Below are positions 51,302-59,176 of a stretch of 64,000 nt of DNA, piece by piece. Position numbers and translations under genes: made by a program. The notes beneath the pieces are model-generated. The model saw only the letters and a program-made list of their open reading frames with translations, was not told where the DNA came from and did no database searches. Each line of letters begins with the position of its first letter. Within the stretch, counting starts at the first letter, position 1. The stretch is from Catenulispora pinistramenti (GTDB taxonomy: Bacteria; Actinomycetota; Actinomycetes; Streptomycetales; Catenulisporaceae): the NCBI RefSeq assembly GCF_018274385.1, contig NZ_JAAFYZ010000003.1:78235-142234 (forward strand), written 5' to 3'.

Positions 51302-52258
51302 ATGAGAGTCGACGTCCACGCGCACCTGTTCCCCGCCGTCTACCTGGACCTGCTGGACGAGATGCGGGGTGACGGCGGCGACGGCACGCGCGAGGTCCGG
51401 GAGCTGGGCGGCGGTGACAGTGAGCGGGAGCTGGGCCTGCGGCTGGCGGCGATGGACGCGGTCGGCGTGGACGTGCAGCTGCTCTCGACCTGCCCGCAAG
51501 GCCCCTACACCGGCGATCCGACCGCGGCGGTGGAGGCGGCCAGGTGTGCGAACCTGGCGCTGGCGCACACCGCGGCGCAGCACCCCGACCGCTTCCGTGC
51601 CCTGGCCACGCTCCCGCTGCCGCATATCCTGGCCTCCGTCGACGAGCTCAACCGGGCCATGGAGCAGGACGGCATGCCGGGCGCCGCGGTCGGCACCTCG
51701 ATCCTCGGCCGCCCCCTGAGCCACCCCGACTTCGAGCCGGTCTTCGCCGCCCTGAACAGGCGCAACGCGGTCCTGTTCGTGCACCCGAACGGCGACTCGG
51801 CCGGCTCCTCGCTGATGCGGGCGGCCAAGCTGGACTGGGTCATCGGCCACGCCGCCGAGGTCTCGACCGCGATCCTGCAGCTGTTCCAGGCCGGCCTCAC
51901 CGTCAAATACCCCGGCATCCGCGTCATCGCCCCGCACATGGGCGGCTACCTGCCGTTCCTCATCCAGCGCCTGGACCGGCACCGGGACTGGTACCTGCCG
52001 GACGACGCCCCGAGCGCCGGCCAGCTGATGCGCGGCATCGCCTACGACACCGCCAACCCGCTCCCGGCGGCCCTGCGCCTGACCGCGGAGGTCGTCGGCC
52101 CCGACCGCCTGTTGCTGGGCACCGACTACCCCTTTGAGCAGGGGCCTTCGCTCCGGGACCACGTCGAGTACCTCTTCGCGGCCGGGCTGGCGGATGAGCA
52201 GGCGAAGGCAATTGTTGATATGAACGCGGCGGCTTTCCTGGGAATGAACCACACATAG
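51302..52258 (+). CDS. Amidohydrolase-2 family (ACMSD-like) metal-dependent hydrolase
   Basis: 318 aa from ATG 51302. Metal ligands: VDVHAHLFP (residues 3-11), VIGHAAEVSTAI (about 181-192), an IAPHMGGYLPF segment (about 211-221), and Asp in GTDYPFEQG (about 276-284). The fold is a TIM barrel like aminocarboxymuconate-semialdehyde decarboxylase and related decarboxylases; the substrate is unknown. It sits alone, divergent from the YidB gene. Confidence 0.8.
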   Translation: MRVDVHAHLFPAVYLDLLDEMRGDGGDGTREVRELGGGDSERELGLRLAAMDAVGVDVQLLSTCPQGPYTGDPTAAVEAARCANLALAHTAAQHPDRFRALATLPLPHILASVDELNRAMEQDGMPGAAVGTSILGRPLSHPDFEPVFAALNRRNAVLFVHPNGDSAGSSLMRAAKLDWVIGHAAEVSTAILQLFQAGLTVKYPGIRVIAPHMGGYLPFLIQRLDRHRDWYLPDDAPSAGQLMRGIAYDTANPLPAALRLTAEVVGPDRLLLGTDYPFEQGPSLRDHVEYLFAAGLADEQAKAIVDMNAAAFLGMNHT

Positions 52259-52414
52259 CAAGTGGGGGATGAACCACGCGAAGCAAGCAGAAGCAGCCGG
52301 AGACGTAGCTGGAGATGTGGCCACGGATGCAGTGGCAGGCACGGCCGCGGGCATTATTGTGACGCAGCACGCACCGGCTTCGGGTGTCCCCTCACGTGGT
52401 GTTACCGTCCACCC

Positions 52415-53125
52415 ATGCCCGCCGACCAGCCCTCCGCCGAGCCCCGCCCGGCGATGCGCGACGCCCTGGTCTCGGCGGCCCTGGCCCTCTTCGCCGAACA
52501 CGGCTTCGACGCCACCACGGTCGACGACATCGTGGCCCGGGCCGGGGTCGGCCGCCGTTCCTTCTTCCGCTACTTCCCCTCCAAGGAGTCGGTGGTCTTC
52601 CCCGACCACGAGGGCACGCTCCGCCGTATGTCGGACTTCCTCGCCGACGAGTCCGGCTTCGCCGAGGATCCCGTGGCCCGGGTCTGCGACGCCGCCCGCA
52701 TGGTCCTGGCCATGTATGCCGCCGACCCCGAGTTCTCCCTGGCCCGCTACAAGCTGACCCGCCAGGTCCCGGCCCTGCGCACCCATGAGCTGTCCGTCGT
52801 CCGCCGCTACGAGAGCGCCCTCGCCGCCTTCCTGCGTACCCGCTACGCCGGACGCGCCGACGGCGGCCTCCGCGCCGATGTCGTCTCAGCAGCCGTAGTT
52901 GCCGCCCACAACCACGCGCTGCGCGGCTGGCTCCGCTCCGACGGCCAAGGTGACCCCGCCGAACTGGTCGAGCACGCCCTTGGCTGGGTCTACGCGACCT
53001 ACACCGACGACGTCCCCTCAGCCCCCGGCATCGCGGAGCCGGAGGACGAGGTCATGGTGGTCGTCGCGCGGCGCGGGACCCCGATGTGGCGGGTCGTGCA
53101 GCAGGTCCGGGAAGCCTTGGACTGA
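52415..53125 (+). CDS. TetR-family transcriptional regulator
   Basis: 236 aa from ATG 52415. The HTH is FAEHGFDATTVDDIVARAG (about residues 24-42), followed by VGRRSFFRYFPSKESVVFPD. The C-terminal ligand domain ends VVQQVREALD. The sequence runs in the same direction as the amidohydrolase gene but starts 156 bases after it, and the ABC-F gene follows 244 bases later. It may regulate either neighbour. No inducer can be named from the sequence. Confidence 0.85.
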   Translation: MPADQPSAEPRPAMRDALVSAALALFAEHGFDATTVDDIVARAGVGRRSFFRYFPSKESVVFPDHEGTLRRMSDFLADESGFAEDPVARVCDAARMVLAMYAADPEFSLARYKLTRQVPALRTHELSVVRRYESALAAFLRTRYAGRADGGLRADVVSAAVVAAHNHALRGWLRSDGQGDPAELVEHALGWVYATYTDDVPSAPGIAEPEDEVMVVVARRGTPMWRVVQQVREALD

Positions 53126-53128
53126 ACC

Positions 53129-53172
53129 GTCCAGGAGCCGTCCAGGAATCGTCCAGGAGCCATCCAGGAATC
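53129..53172. repeat. Four tandem 11-bp repeats
   Basis: GTCCAGGAGCC, GTCCAGGAATC, GTCCAGGAGCC and ATCCAGGAATC lie head to tail immediately after the TetR stop codon. The period is 11 bp, so each unit presents on the same face of the helix. Could bind a regulator, or be a simple slippage array. Confidence 0.55.
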
Positions 53173-53250
53173 GCCAGGGCCGAATAATCGGGTCCGCTCG
53201 GAGACGCGGCGCGTGTTACGTTGCTGAACGTCCCGACCGAGGAGGCCGAC

Positions 53251-53277
53251 ATGCTGAGCGACGACATCACCCACTGA
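53251..53277 (+). CDS. Short upstream ORF 1 in the ABC-F leader
   Basis: ATG CTG AGC GAC GAC ATC ACC CAC TGA, 8 codons (MLSDDITH), preceded by an excellent GAGGAGG ribosome site 5 bases upstream. It lies 93 bases before the ABC-F start. Such leader ORFs precede several antibiotic-resistance ABC-F genes and control them by ribosome stalling. Confidence 0.5.
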   Translation: MLSDDITH

Positions 53278-53312
53278 TGTCCCGGGCCGCCGAGCGCGTT
53301 CTGATCATCTGA
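53277..53312 (+). CDS. Short upstream ORF 2 in the ABC-F leader
   Basis: 11 codons (MSRAAERVLII), with its ATG overlapping the stop of ORF 1 by one base (TGATG), so it would be translated by re-initiation. Its end is 57 bases from the ABC-F start. The GAAGG ribosome site before the ABC-F gene can pair with CCTTC next to it, giving a possible switch. Confidence 0.45.
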   Translation: MSRAAERVLII

Positions 53313-53369
53313 TCCGCGACTCGAACGCCCTCTCGTCTCACCTCGTCGCTTCTCCTCGAAGGCACCTTC

Positions 53370-54995
53370 ATGGCATTTTCCCCCGTCGTCGTCTCCGCCT
53401 TGTCCTTCACCTGGCCCGACGACACCCCCGTCTTCCACGACCTCAGCTTCACCGTCGAGTCCGAACGCGTCGGCCTGGTCGCCCCGAACGGCGCCGGCAA
53501 GTCCACCCTGCTCCGGCTGATCGCCGGCGCGCTCACCCCGACCGCCGGCTCGGTCACTGTCGACGGCGAATTCGGCTACCTGCCGCAGGACCTGCCGCTG
53601 ACCGCCGGCCGCACGGTCGCCGAAGTGCTCGGCGTCGCCGACGTGATCGCCGCGCTGGACGCGATCGAGGCCGGAGACACCGACGAGCGGCACTTCACCA
53701 CGATCGGCGATGCCTGGGACGTCGAGGACCGGGCCCGCGTGGAACTCGACCGGCTCGGCCTCGGAGACGTCTCCCTCCGGGAACCGCTCGGTACGCTCAG
53801 CGGCGGCCAGGTGGTCTCGCTCGGGCTGGCCGCGCTGCTGGTGCGGCGGCCGGACGTGCTGCTGCTCGACGAGCCGACCAACAACCTGGACGCCGACGCC
53901 CGCCAGAAGCTCTACGGCGTCCTGGACAGCCTGCGCGGCTGCGTCCTGGTGGTCAGCCACGATCGTGAACTGCTGGACCGGATGGACCGCATCGCAGAGC
54001 TCGAAGGCGGCGAGGTCCGCTTCTACGGCGGCAACTTCAGTGCATATGAGGAGGCTGTCGCGGCTGAGCGGGAGACCGCCGAGCGCAACCTGCGCAACGC
54101 CGAACAGGACCTCAAGCGCGAGAAGCGGGAGATGCAGCAGGCGCGCGAGCGGGCCGATAGGCGGGCCAGTAACGCGTCGAAGAACCTCAAGAACGCCGGG
54201 CTGCCCAGGATCTTCGCCGGGAACATGAAGCGCAGCGCCGAGAAGTCCGCGGGCACGGCGCAGACGATGCACGCTTCGCGGGTCGGCGAGGCCAAGGAGC
54301 GTGCCGACCAGGCCGCCAAGGCGGTACGCGCCGATCAGAGCATCGCGCTCGAACTGCCGGACACCCGGGTCCCGGCCGGCCGCACGCTGTTCGTCGCCGA
54401 GCAGGTGCGCAAACGTCTCGGCGAGACCGAGATCTTCGCCGGCGACGGTGTGGACCTGACGATCCGCGGACCGGAGCGCATCGCGCTGTCCGGCGGGAAC
54501 GGCTCGGGCAAGTCGACGCTGCTGCGCCTGATCGACGGCGATCTGGAGCCCGACAGCGGGACGATCCGGCGCGCCGAGGGACGCGTGGCGTACCTGTCCC
54601 AACGGCTGGACCTGCTGGACGACGACCGCACGATCGTCGAGAACTTCGCGGCCTTCGCGCCGTCGCTGCCGGACTCGCAGCGGCTGAACGTCCTGGCGCG
54701 ATTCCTGTTCCGTGGCGCGCGTATTCACCTGCCGGTGCGGGTGTTGTCCGGGGGAGAGCGGCTGCGGGCGACGCTGGCTTGCGTGCTGTATGCCGAACCC
54801 GCCCCGCACTTGCTGCTGCTGGACGAGCCGACGAACAACCTGGATCTGGTCAGCGTGGGGCAGTTGGAGAACGCGCTGAACGGATATCAGGGGGCGTTCA
54901 TCGTCGTCAGCCACGACGAGCGATTCCTGGCGGAGATCAAGGTGGAGCGGCGGATCGAGCTGGCCGGCGGCCGGCTGGGACGGCCGAAAGCCTAG
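53370..54995 (+). CDS. ABC-F family ATP-binding protein
   Basis: 541 aa. Two ABC ATPase domains are present: first Walker [17 protein letters not shown] (about residues 42-57), signature [14 protein letters not shown], Walker [13 protein letters not shown]; second Walker [17 protein letters not shown] (about 375-390), signature [14 protein letters not shown], Walker [13 protein letters not shown]. The linker between (about 220-300) is charged and helical ([19 protein letters not shown]), the P-site-tRNA-interacting motif region. No membrane segments, so it acts on ribosomes, either in translation or antibiotic protection. The upstream ORFs favour the latter. Confidence 0.9.
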   Translation: MAFSPVVVSALSFTWPDDTPVFHDLSFTVESERVGLVAPNGAGKSTLLRLIAGALTPTAGSVTVDGEFGYLPQDLPLTAGRTVAEVLGVADVIAALDAIEAGDTDERHFTTIGDAWDVEDRARVELDRLGLGDVSLREPLGTLSGGQVVSLGLAALLVRRPDVLLLDEPTNNLDADARQKLYGVLDSLRGCVLVVSHDRELLDRMDRIAELEGGEVRFYGGNFSAYEEAVAAERETAERNLRNAEQDLKREKREMQQARERADRRASNASKNLKNAGLPRIFAGNMKRSAEKSAGTAQTMHASRVGEAKERADQAAKAVRADQSIALELPDTRVPAGRTLFVAEQVRKRLGETEIFAGDGVDLTIRGPERIALSGGNGSGKSTLLRLIDGDLEPDSGTIRRAEGRVAYLSQRLDLLDDDRTIVENFAAFAPSLPDSQRLNVLARFLFRGARIHLPVRVLSGGERLRATLACVLYAEPAPHLLLLDEPTNNLDLVSVGQLENALNGYQGAFIVVSHDERFLAEIKVERRIELAGGRLGRPKA

Positions 54996-55028
54996 AGGGC
55001 GCCGCCCGGCCGCCAAAGCCGCACGCTC

Positions 55029-55595
55029 TCAGCCGCCGTCCTCGATGCGGGCCAGCTTGGTCAGCATGCTGATGGTGTGAGAGCTGGTCACCGGATCGAA
55101 GAACACCGCGTCGGTCGCTTCGACAGCGGCCATGGCGCGCGGCGCGAGGTCGGCTCCGATCGGCGTCACGCGCAGGCGGCGCGCGCGGGTGTCGGCCGGG
55201 TCGACCTCGCGGGTGATCAGGCCCTTGGTCTCCAGGGTGCGGATCACCTGCGAGGTCATCTTGACGTCGGTGCCGGCCTGCTCGGCGACGGTCGCCTGGT
55301 TCGGGACCAGGCCCTGCTCGTTGAGCCAGTAGGTGCAGGCGAGCAGGACGAACTGGACGTGGGTGAGGTCCAGCGGAGCCAGAACCGCCGCGATTTCGCG
55401 TTGCCAGCTGAGGGTGACGCGCCAGAGGAGGAAGCCGGGGTGGTCGGCGGGGCCGCCGCGGGTGTCACGGGTGTCACGGGTGGCACGGGTGCCACTGGTA
55501 TCGGGGTCACTGCGGCTGCTTGGGTTGCTGCCGCCGGGGTTACCGGGGCTGCCAGAGCTACCGGGCTTGCCAGGGCTGCTGTCGGACTCAGCCAT
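55029..55595 (-). CDS. MarR-family regulator
   Basis: 188 aa from ATG 55595. A Gly/Ser/Asp/Thr-rich N-terminal tail (about 50 residues, with TRDTRDTR repeats) precedes the winged helix (about 85-150: ATVAEQAGTDVKMTSQVIRT and RRLRVTPIG). It follows the SRPBCC gene with a 1-base overlap (TGATG), so the two are co-translated. Probably represses the pair through the palindrome upstream of the SRPBCC gene. The ligand is unknown. Confidence 0.8.
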   Translation of the reverse strand: MAESDSSPGKPGSSGSPGNPGGSNPSSRSDPDTSGTRATRDTRDTRGGPADHPGFLLWRVTLSWQREIAAVLAPLDLTHVQFVLLACTYWLNEQGLVPNQATVAEQAGTDVKMTSQVIRTLETKGLITREVDPADTRARRLRVTPIGADLAPRAMAAVEATDAVFFDPVTSSHTISMLTKLARIEDGG

Positions 55596-56032
55596 CAGGC
55601 GCGCGCCGCCAGCTCGAGCAGCTTCCCGACGACCTCCGGGAAGTCGGCACAGATCTGCGGCCCCAGCTCCGGCCCGACCTCGTCGGCCGCCTCGCCGGTG
55701 ATCTCGGTCCGGTAGACCACCTTCGTCCGACTGTCGCCGGCCTCCCCGATCAGACCGATCTCCTCGATCAGGTGGTGCGTGGTGATGACCAGCTCCGGCA
55801 GCTCGCAGACGTCGACCCAGGCCTGGTCCGGCACCACTTCGGTGATGGTCATCCGGATCGGGTCCTGGCCGGGCGGCGTCATCGTGAAGCGGGTCCCGGC
55901 GGCGAACGGCCCGTCCATCTCGACCTTGCCGGCGCCCTCGTTCCACGTGTGCCAGCCCAGCGGATCGGCCCACAGCGTCCACACGGCGTGCGGGGTGACC
56001 TCGGCCTCGGCGCTGAATTCGTAGTTCCACAC
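55595..56032 (-). CDS. SRPBCC (START/Bet v1-like) family protein
   Basis: 145 aa from the GTG at 56032, which has a GGAGGGG ribosome site; an earlier start would overlap the operator. It begins MWNYEFSAEAEVTPHAVWTL and has the SRPBCC pattern: WADPLGWHTWNEG, FTMTPPGQDPIRMTITEVVP and a C-terminal helix ICADFPEVVGKLLELA. Such proteins bind small hydrophobic molecules. Coupled to a MarR gene, it may bind or process that regulator's ligand. Confidence 0.75.
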   Translation of the reverse strand: MWNYEFSAEAEVTPHAVWTLWADPLGWHTWNEGAGKVEMDGPFAAGTRFTMTPPGQDPIRMTITEVVPDQAWVDVCELPELVITTHHLIEEIGLIGEAGDSRTKVVYRTEITGEAADEVGPELGPQICADFPEVVGKLLELAARA

Positions 56033-56064
56033 GGCGTGCCCCTCCCGTCGGCGAATTACTCTAC

Positions 56065-56081
56065 GCACAGACTATCTGTGC
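56065..56081. promoter_or_regulatory. Candidate MarR operator
   Basis: GCACAG-ACTAT-CTGTGC, perfect 6-bp arms with a 5-bp spacer, lies 33 bases upstream of the SRPBCC start in the divergent intergenic region shared with the oxidoreductase gene. An overlapping AGACT...AGTCT inverted pair extends it to 56088. Size fits a MarR dimer site. Confidence 0.5.
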
Positions 56082-56198
56082 ACAGTCTACCTCGTCCAGT
56101 GTGACCTGCGCCACATCGCGTCACAAAAATCGATCACCCGGTGTCCTGGGGCCGAAGAGCGAGAACCCGCCGAAGAGCGAGAATCCGAGAGGGACACC

Positions 56199-57419
56199 AT
56201 GCACATCGAAGCGCTCACCGAAACGCCCACCGAAGTCGTCGTGATCGGCGGCGGCTACGCCGGCGTCATGGCCGCCAACCGCCTGACCCAGCGGGACGAC
56301 GTGAACGTCACGCTGGTCAACCCGCGCCCGGACTTCGTCCAGCGCATCCGGCTGCACCAGGCCGTGGCCGGGACCCACACCGCGCTCGCCGACTACGGCA
56401 GAGTCCTGAATCAGCGGGTCCGGCTGGTGGTCGACAGCGTGACCCGGATCGATGCCGCGAACCGCACTGCGGCGCTGGCCGACGGCGAGGCGCTGCGCTA
56501 CGACTACCTCGTCTACGCCGTCGGCAGTGCCAGCAGCGGCGCGGACGTGCCCGGGCTCGCAGAGTCCGGCTATCCGATCGCGAGCCTGGAGCAGGCGAAG
56601 CGGTTGAAGCCGGTGCTGGACGCCCAGCCGAGGTCCGTCGCGGTGACGGTCGTCGGCGCCGGTCCGGCGGGCATCGAGACCGCCGCCGAACTCGCCGAGC
56701 AGGGCCGTGCGGTGACGTTGGTGTGCGGCGGCCGACTCGGCCCGTCGCTGCCCGAGAAGGGCCGGGCTTCGGTGGCGCGGCACTTGGCCAAGCTCGGCGT
56801 GCGGGTCGTCGACGGCGCCGGGTCGGTGGTGACCGCGGTGGAGCGGGACGCGGTGCGGCTGGCCGACGGCCGCGAGCTGCCGAGCGCGATCACCGTCTGG
56901 GCCGCCGGGTTCAGCGTCCCGGATCTGGCCGCGCGCAGCGGTCTGAGCACCGACGCGGTCGGTCGGCTGCTCACCGACGAGACGCTGACCAGCGTGGACG
57001 ACCCGCGGATCGTGGCGGCGGGGGACTCGGCGGCGCCGTCCGGGATGCCGCTGCGGATGAGCTGCCAGTCGGCGGTGCAGCTCGGCCCGCAGGCCGCCGA
57101 GACGATCCTGGCCCGGCTCGCCGGTCGGGAGCCGGCGGCGATCGACGTGGGCTTCGTGGCGCTGTGCGTCAGTCTGGGCCGGCGCGCGGCGGTCTTCCAG
57201 ATGTTGCACAAGGACGACACGCCCAAGAACATCTACATCGGCGGCCGCGTCGGCGCTCGGATCAAGGAGTTCATATGCAGGGGCACGGTCTGGCAGCTGA
57301 AGACGGAGGGCCGCAAGCCGGGCAAGCACACGTGGTGGACGAAGGACGCCGAGCGCCGGGAGCGGGTGCAGGCGCTGGGGGAGGAGGCTCTGCGGGAGAA
57401 GGCGCTGACGTCGCGATGA
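56199..57419 (+). CDS. FAD/NAD(P)-dependent oxidoreductase (NDH-2-like)
   Basis: 406 aa. FAD-binding GGGYAGVMAANRL (about residues 17-29) and NAD(P)-binding VVGAGPAGIETAAELAEQG (about 149-167) Rossmann motifs are present, plus an AAGDSAAP motif near residue 271 that contacts FAD. No membrane-anchor helix is obvious at the C-terminus, so it may be a soluble or peripheral NADH dehydrogenase-like enzyme. Its stop overlaps the start of the ECF sigma gene (ATGA), a typical partner arrangement for ECF41. Confidence 0.8.
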   Translation: MHIEALTETPTEVVVIGGGYAGVMAANRLTQRDDVNVTLVNPRPDFVQRIRLHQAVAGTHTALADYGRVLNQRVRLVVDSVTRIDAANRTAALADGEALRYDYLVYAVGSASSGADVPGLAESGYPIASLEQAKRLKPVLDAQPRSVAVTVVGAGPAGIETAAELAEQGRAVTLVCGGRLGPSLPEKGRASVARHLAKLGVRVVDGAGSVVTAVERDAVRLADGRELPSAITVWAAGFSVPDLAARSGLSTDAVGRLLTDETLTSVDDPRIVAAGDSAAPSGMPLRMSCQSAVQLGPQAAETILARLAGREPAAIDVGFVALCVSLGRRAAVFQMLHKDDTPKNIYIGGRVGARIKEFICRGTVWQLKTEGRKPGKHTWWTKDAERRERVQALGEEALREKALTSR

Positions 57420-58300
57420 ACCCGGTCGCCACCGAGACCTTCGTCAGCCTGCGCAATCTGCTGTTCACGGTCGCCTACGAGGTCCTCGGTTCGGCCGCCG
57501 ACGCCGAGGATGTGTTGCAGGAGACCTGGCTGCGCTGGGTCGAGGTGGACCTGGACCAGGTGCAGGACCAGCGTGCGTACCTGATCCGCATCACCACGCG
57601 GCAGGCGCTGAACCGGCTGCGGACAGTGAAGCGGCGGCGTGAGGCCTACGTCGGGACCTGGCTGCCCGAGCCACTGCTGACCACGCCGGACGTGGCGGAG
57701 GACTTCGAACTGGCCGAGAACCTGTCGATCGGGCTGATGCTGGTCCTGGAGACGCTGTCGCCGACCGAGCGCGCGGTGTTCGTCCTGCGCGAGGCGTTCG
57801 ACGTGGACTACGACGAGATCGCGGCGGCCGTCGGCAAGACCCCGGCGGCCGTCCGGCAGATCGCGCACCGGGCCCGGCGGCACGTGGACGCGCGGCGCCC
57901 GCGCACGTCGGCGTCGCAGCGTACTGCGCAGGCGGCGGTGGCGGCGTTCCAGCGGGCGCTGGAGACGCAGGACATGCAGGGGCTGATGGACGTGCTCGCA
58001 CCGCAGGCCGTGCTGATCGGCGACGGCGGCGGGGTACGGCGCGCGGGGCTGCGGCCGATCAGTGGCGCGGAGCGGGTGGTGCGCTACGTGCTCGGCGGGA
58101 TCCGCAAGGCGGGGGTCGAGGTCACGACCGAGCTGACGGACGTCAACGGCCACCCCGGGCTGCTGGTGCGGGTGGACGGCGTGCTCGACGGGATCATGGC
58201 GCTGCACGTCGAGGGGGAGCGGGTCGCCGGGATGTACTACGTGCTGAATCCGGAGAAGCTGACGCGGGCCGGGGTGGAGACGGCGGCAGTGGCGCGGTGA
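57416..58300 (+). CDS. ECF41-type RNA polymerase sigma factor
   Basis: 294 aa from ATG 57416. Region 2 is LRNLLFTVAYEVLGSAADAEDV (about residues 11-32) and region 4 HTH is DYDEIAAAVGKTPAAVRQIA (about 128-147). Family marks follow: WLPEP in the linker, DGGG (about 203-206), and NPEKL near the C-terminus, matching the ECF41 pattern WLPEP/DGGGR/NPDKL as I remember it. The SnoaL-like C-terminal domain regulates the sigma in place of an anti-sigma. Co-translated with the oxidoreductase just upstream. Confidence 0.85.
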   Translation: MNPVATETFVSLRNLLFTVAYEVLGSAADAEDVLQETWLRWVEVDLDQVQDQRAYLIRITTRQALNRLRTVKRRREAYVGTWLPEPLLTTPDVAEDFELAENLSIGLMLVLETLSPTERAVFVLREAFDVDYDEIAAAVGKTPAAVRQIAHRARRHVDARRPRTSASQRTAQAAVAAFQRALETQDMQGLMDVLAPQAVLIGDGGGVRRAGLRPISGAERVVRYVLGGIRKAGVEVTTELTDVNGHPGLLVRVDGVLDGIMALHVEGERVAGMYYVLNPEKLTRAGVETAAVAR

Positions 58301-58335
58301 GCTCTCACCTGCGAGGTCTTCGCAGGTGAGAGCTC
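58299..58335. terminator. Strong terminator hairpin after the ECF gene
   Basis: Perfect 16-bp arms GAGCTCTCACCTGCGA/TCGCAGGTGAGAGCTC with a 5-nt loop GGTCT, directly after the ECF stop codon. Confidence 0.7.
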
Positions 58336-58379
58336 CTTGCAATGGTTGCTCATATTCGTCAATGCGAAGATGGGAAGCT

Positions 58380-59156
58380 ATGCTGGGGGCCGTGAAGACG
58401 CTTCCCGCCTTGATGCTCGCCGCCGCCGGAGTCGGGTTCGGCCACGCGGTCATGCCCGATCACTGGATGCCGCTGGCGGTGTTGTCCCGGACCCGGCGCT
58501 ATTCGACGCGGCGGACGGTGCGGCTGTCGCTGGCGGCCGGGGTCACGCATGTGCTGGTCTCGCTGTTGCTCGGTGCGGTGCTGATCGTGGTCGGGTTGCA
58601 GTTCCGGGACACGGTGTCGCGGCACACTGATTTGGTGATCGGGGGGATTCTGCTGGTCACGGGGTTGGTGTTCTTGGCCATGGAGCTTGGCGGGCGCGGT
58701 CATGGGCACAGTCATGGGCACAGTCATGGGCCTGATGGTCACGGCCACGGATCTGATGGCCATGGCCACGATGACCACAGCCATGATGACCACAGCCATG
58801 GCGCTGGCAACGACCACCGCGACCACGACCACCATGAGCGCGACCAGGGCCGAGACCACAACAGAGACCACAACCGAGGCCGCTTCGCCGTCCTGATCCC
58901 CTTCGGCGCGGCAGCCTCCCCGGACCTCACGATCCTTCCGGTTTTCCTAGCCGCCGGAGCCCTGGGCACCGGCGCCGCGATCGGCTCCCTCACCGCGTTC
59001 GCCGGGGCCACCATCGCCACGATCGTCGGCCTGACCGTGGCCGCCGCGGCCGGGGCCAAGCTCGTGACCGCCTCCTGGATCGACCGCGGTGCCAACCTGC
59101 TCACCGCCGGTACGCTGCTGCTCGTCGGCGGTCTCGTGGCGACGGGCCTGATCTGA
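58380..59156 (+). CDS. His-rich polytopic membrane protein, metal transporter-like
   Basis: 258 aa from ATG 58380. Six membrane helices (for example LMLAAAGVGFGHAVMPDHW, THVLVSLLLGAVLIVVG and LTAFAGATIATIVGLTVAAA). The first carries GHAVMPDHW, resembling the H-x4-DH motif of nickel/cobalt transporters of the NicO/RcnA type. A cytoplasmic loop (about residues 102-170) is packed with His/Asp/Gly (GHGHSHGHSHG, HDDHSHDDHSHGAG), which should bind divalent metal. The family transports Ni or Co, or acts in metal efflux. Monocistronic. Confidence 0.75.
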   Translation: MLGAVKTLPALMLAAAGVGFGHAVMPDHWMPLAVLSRTRRYSTRRTVRLSLAAGVTHVLVSLLLGAVLIVVGLQFRDTVSRHTDLVIGGILLVTGLVFLAMELGGRGHGHSHGHSHGPDGHGHGSDGHGHDDHSHDDHSHGAGNDHRDHDHHERDQGRDHNRDHNRGRFAVLIPFGAAASPDLTILPVFLAAGALGTGAAIGSLTAFAGATIATIVGLTVAAAAGAKLVTASWIDRGANLLTAGTLLLVGGLVATGLI

Positions 59157-59176
59157 CCGGCTGATCGGACCGGTGC

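Noticed and set aside
51056..52786. Long minus-strand frame across the amidohydrolase
   Set aside because: Antisense of a gene with clear metal-binding motifs, and it overlaps the TetR and YidB genes.
53052..55016. Very long open frame on the minus strand across the ABC-F gene
   Set aside because: It mirrors the ABC-F gene, which has all ATPase motifs in frame. The antisense reading has no domains; high-GC DNA leaves such frames open by chance.
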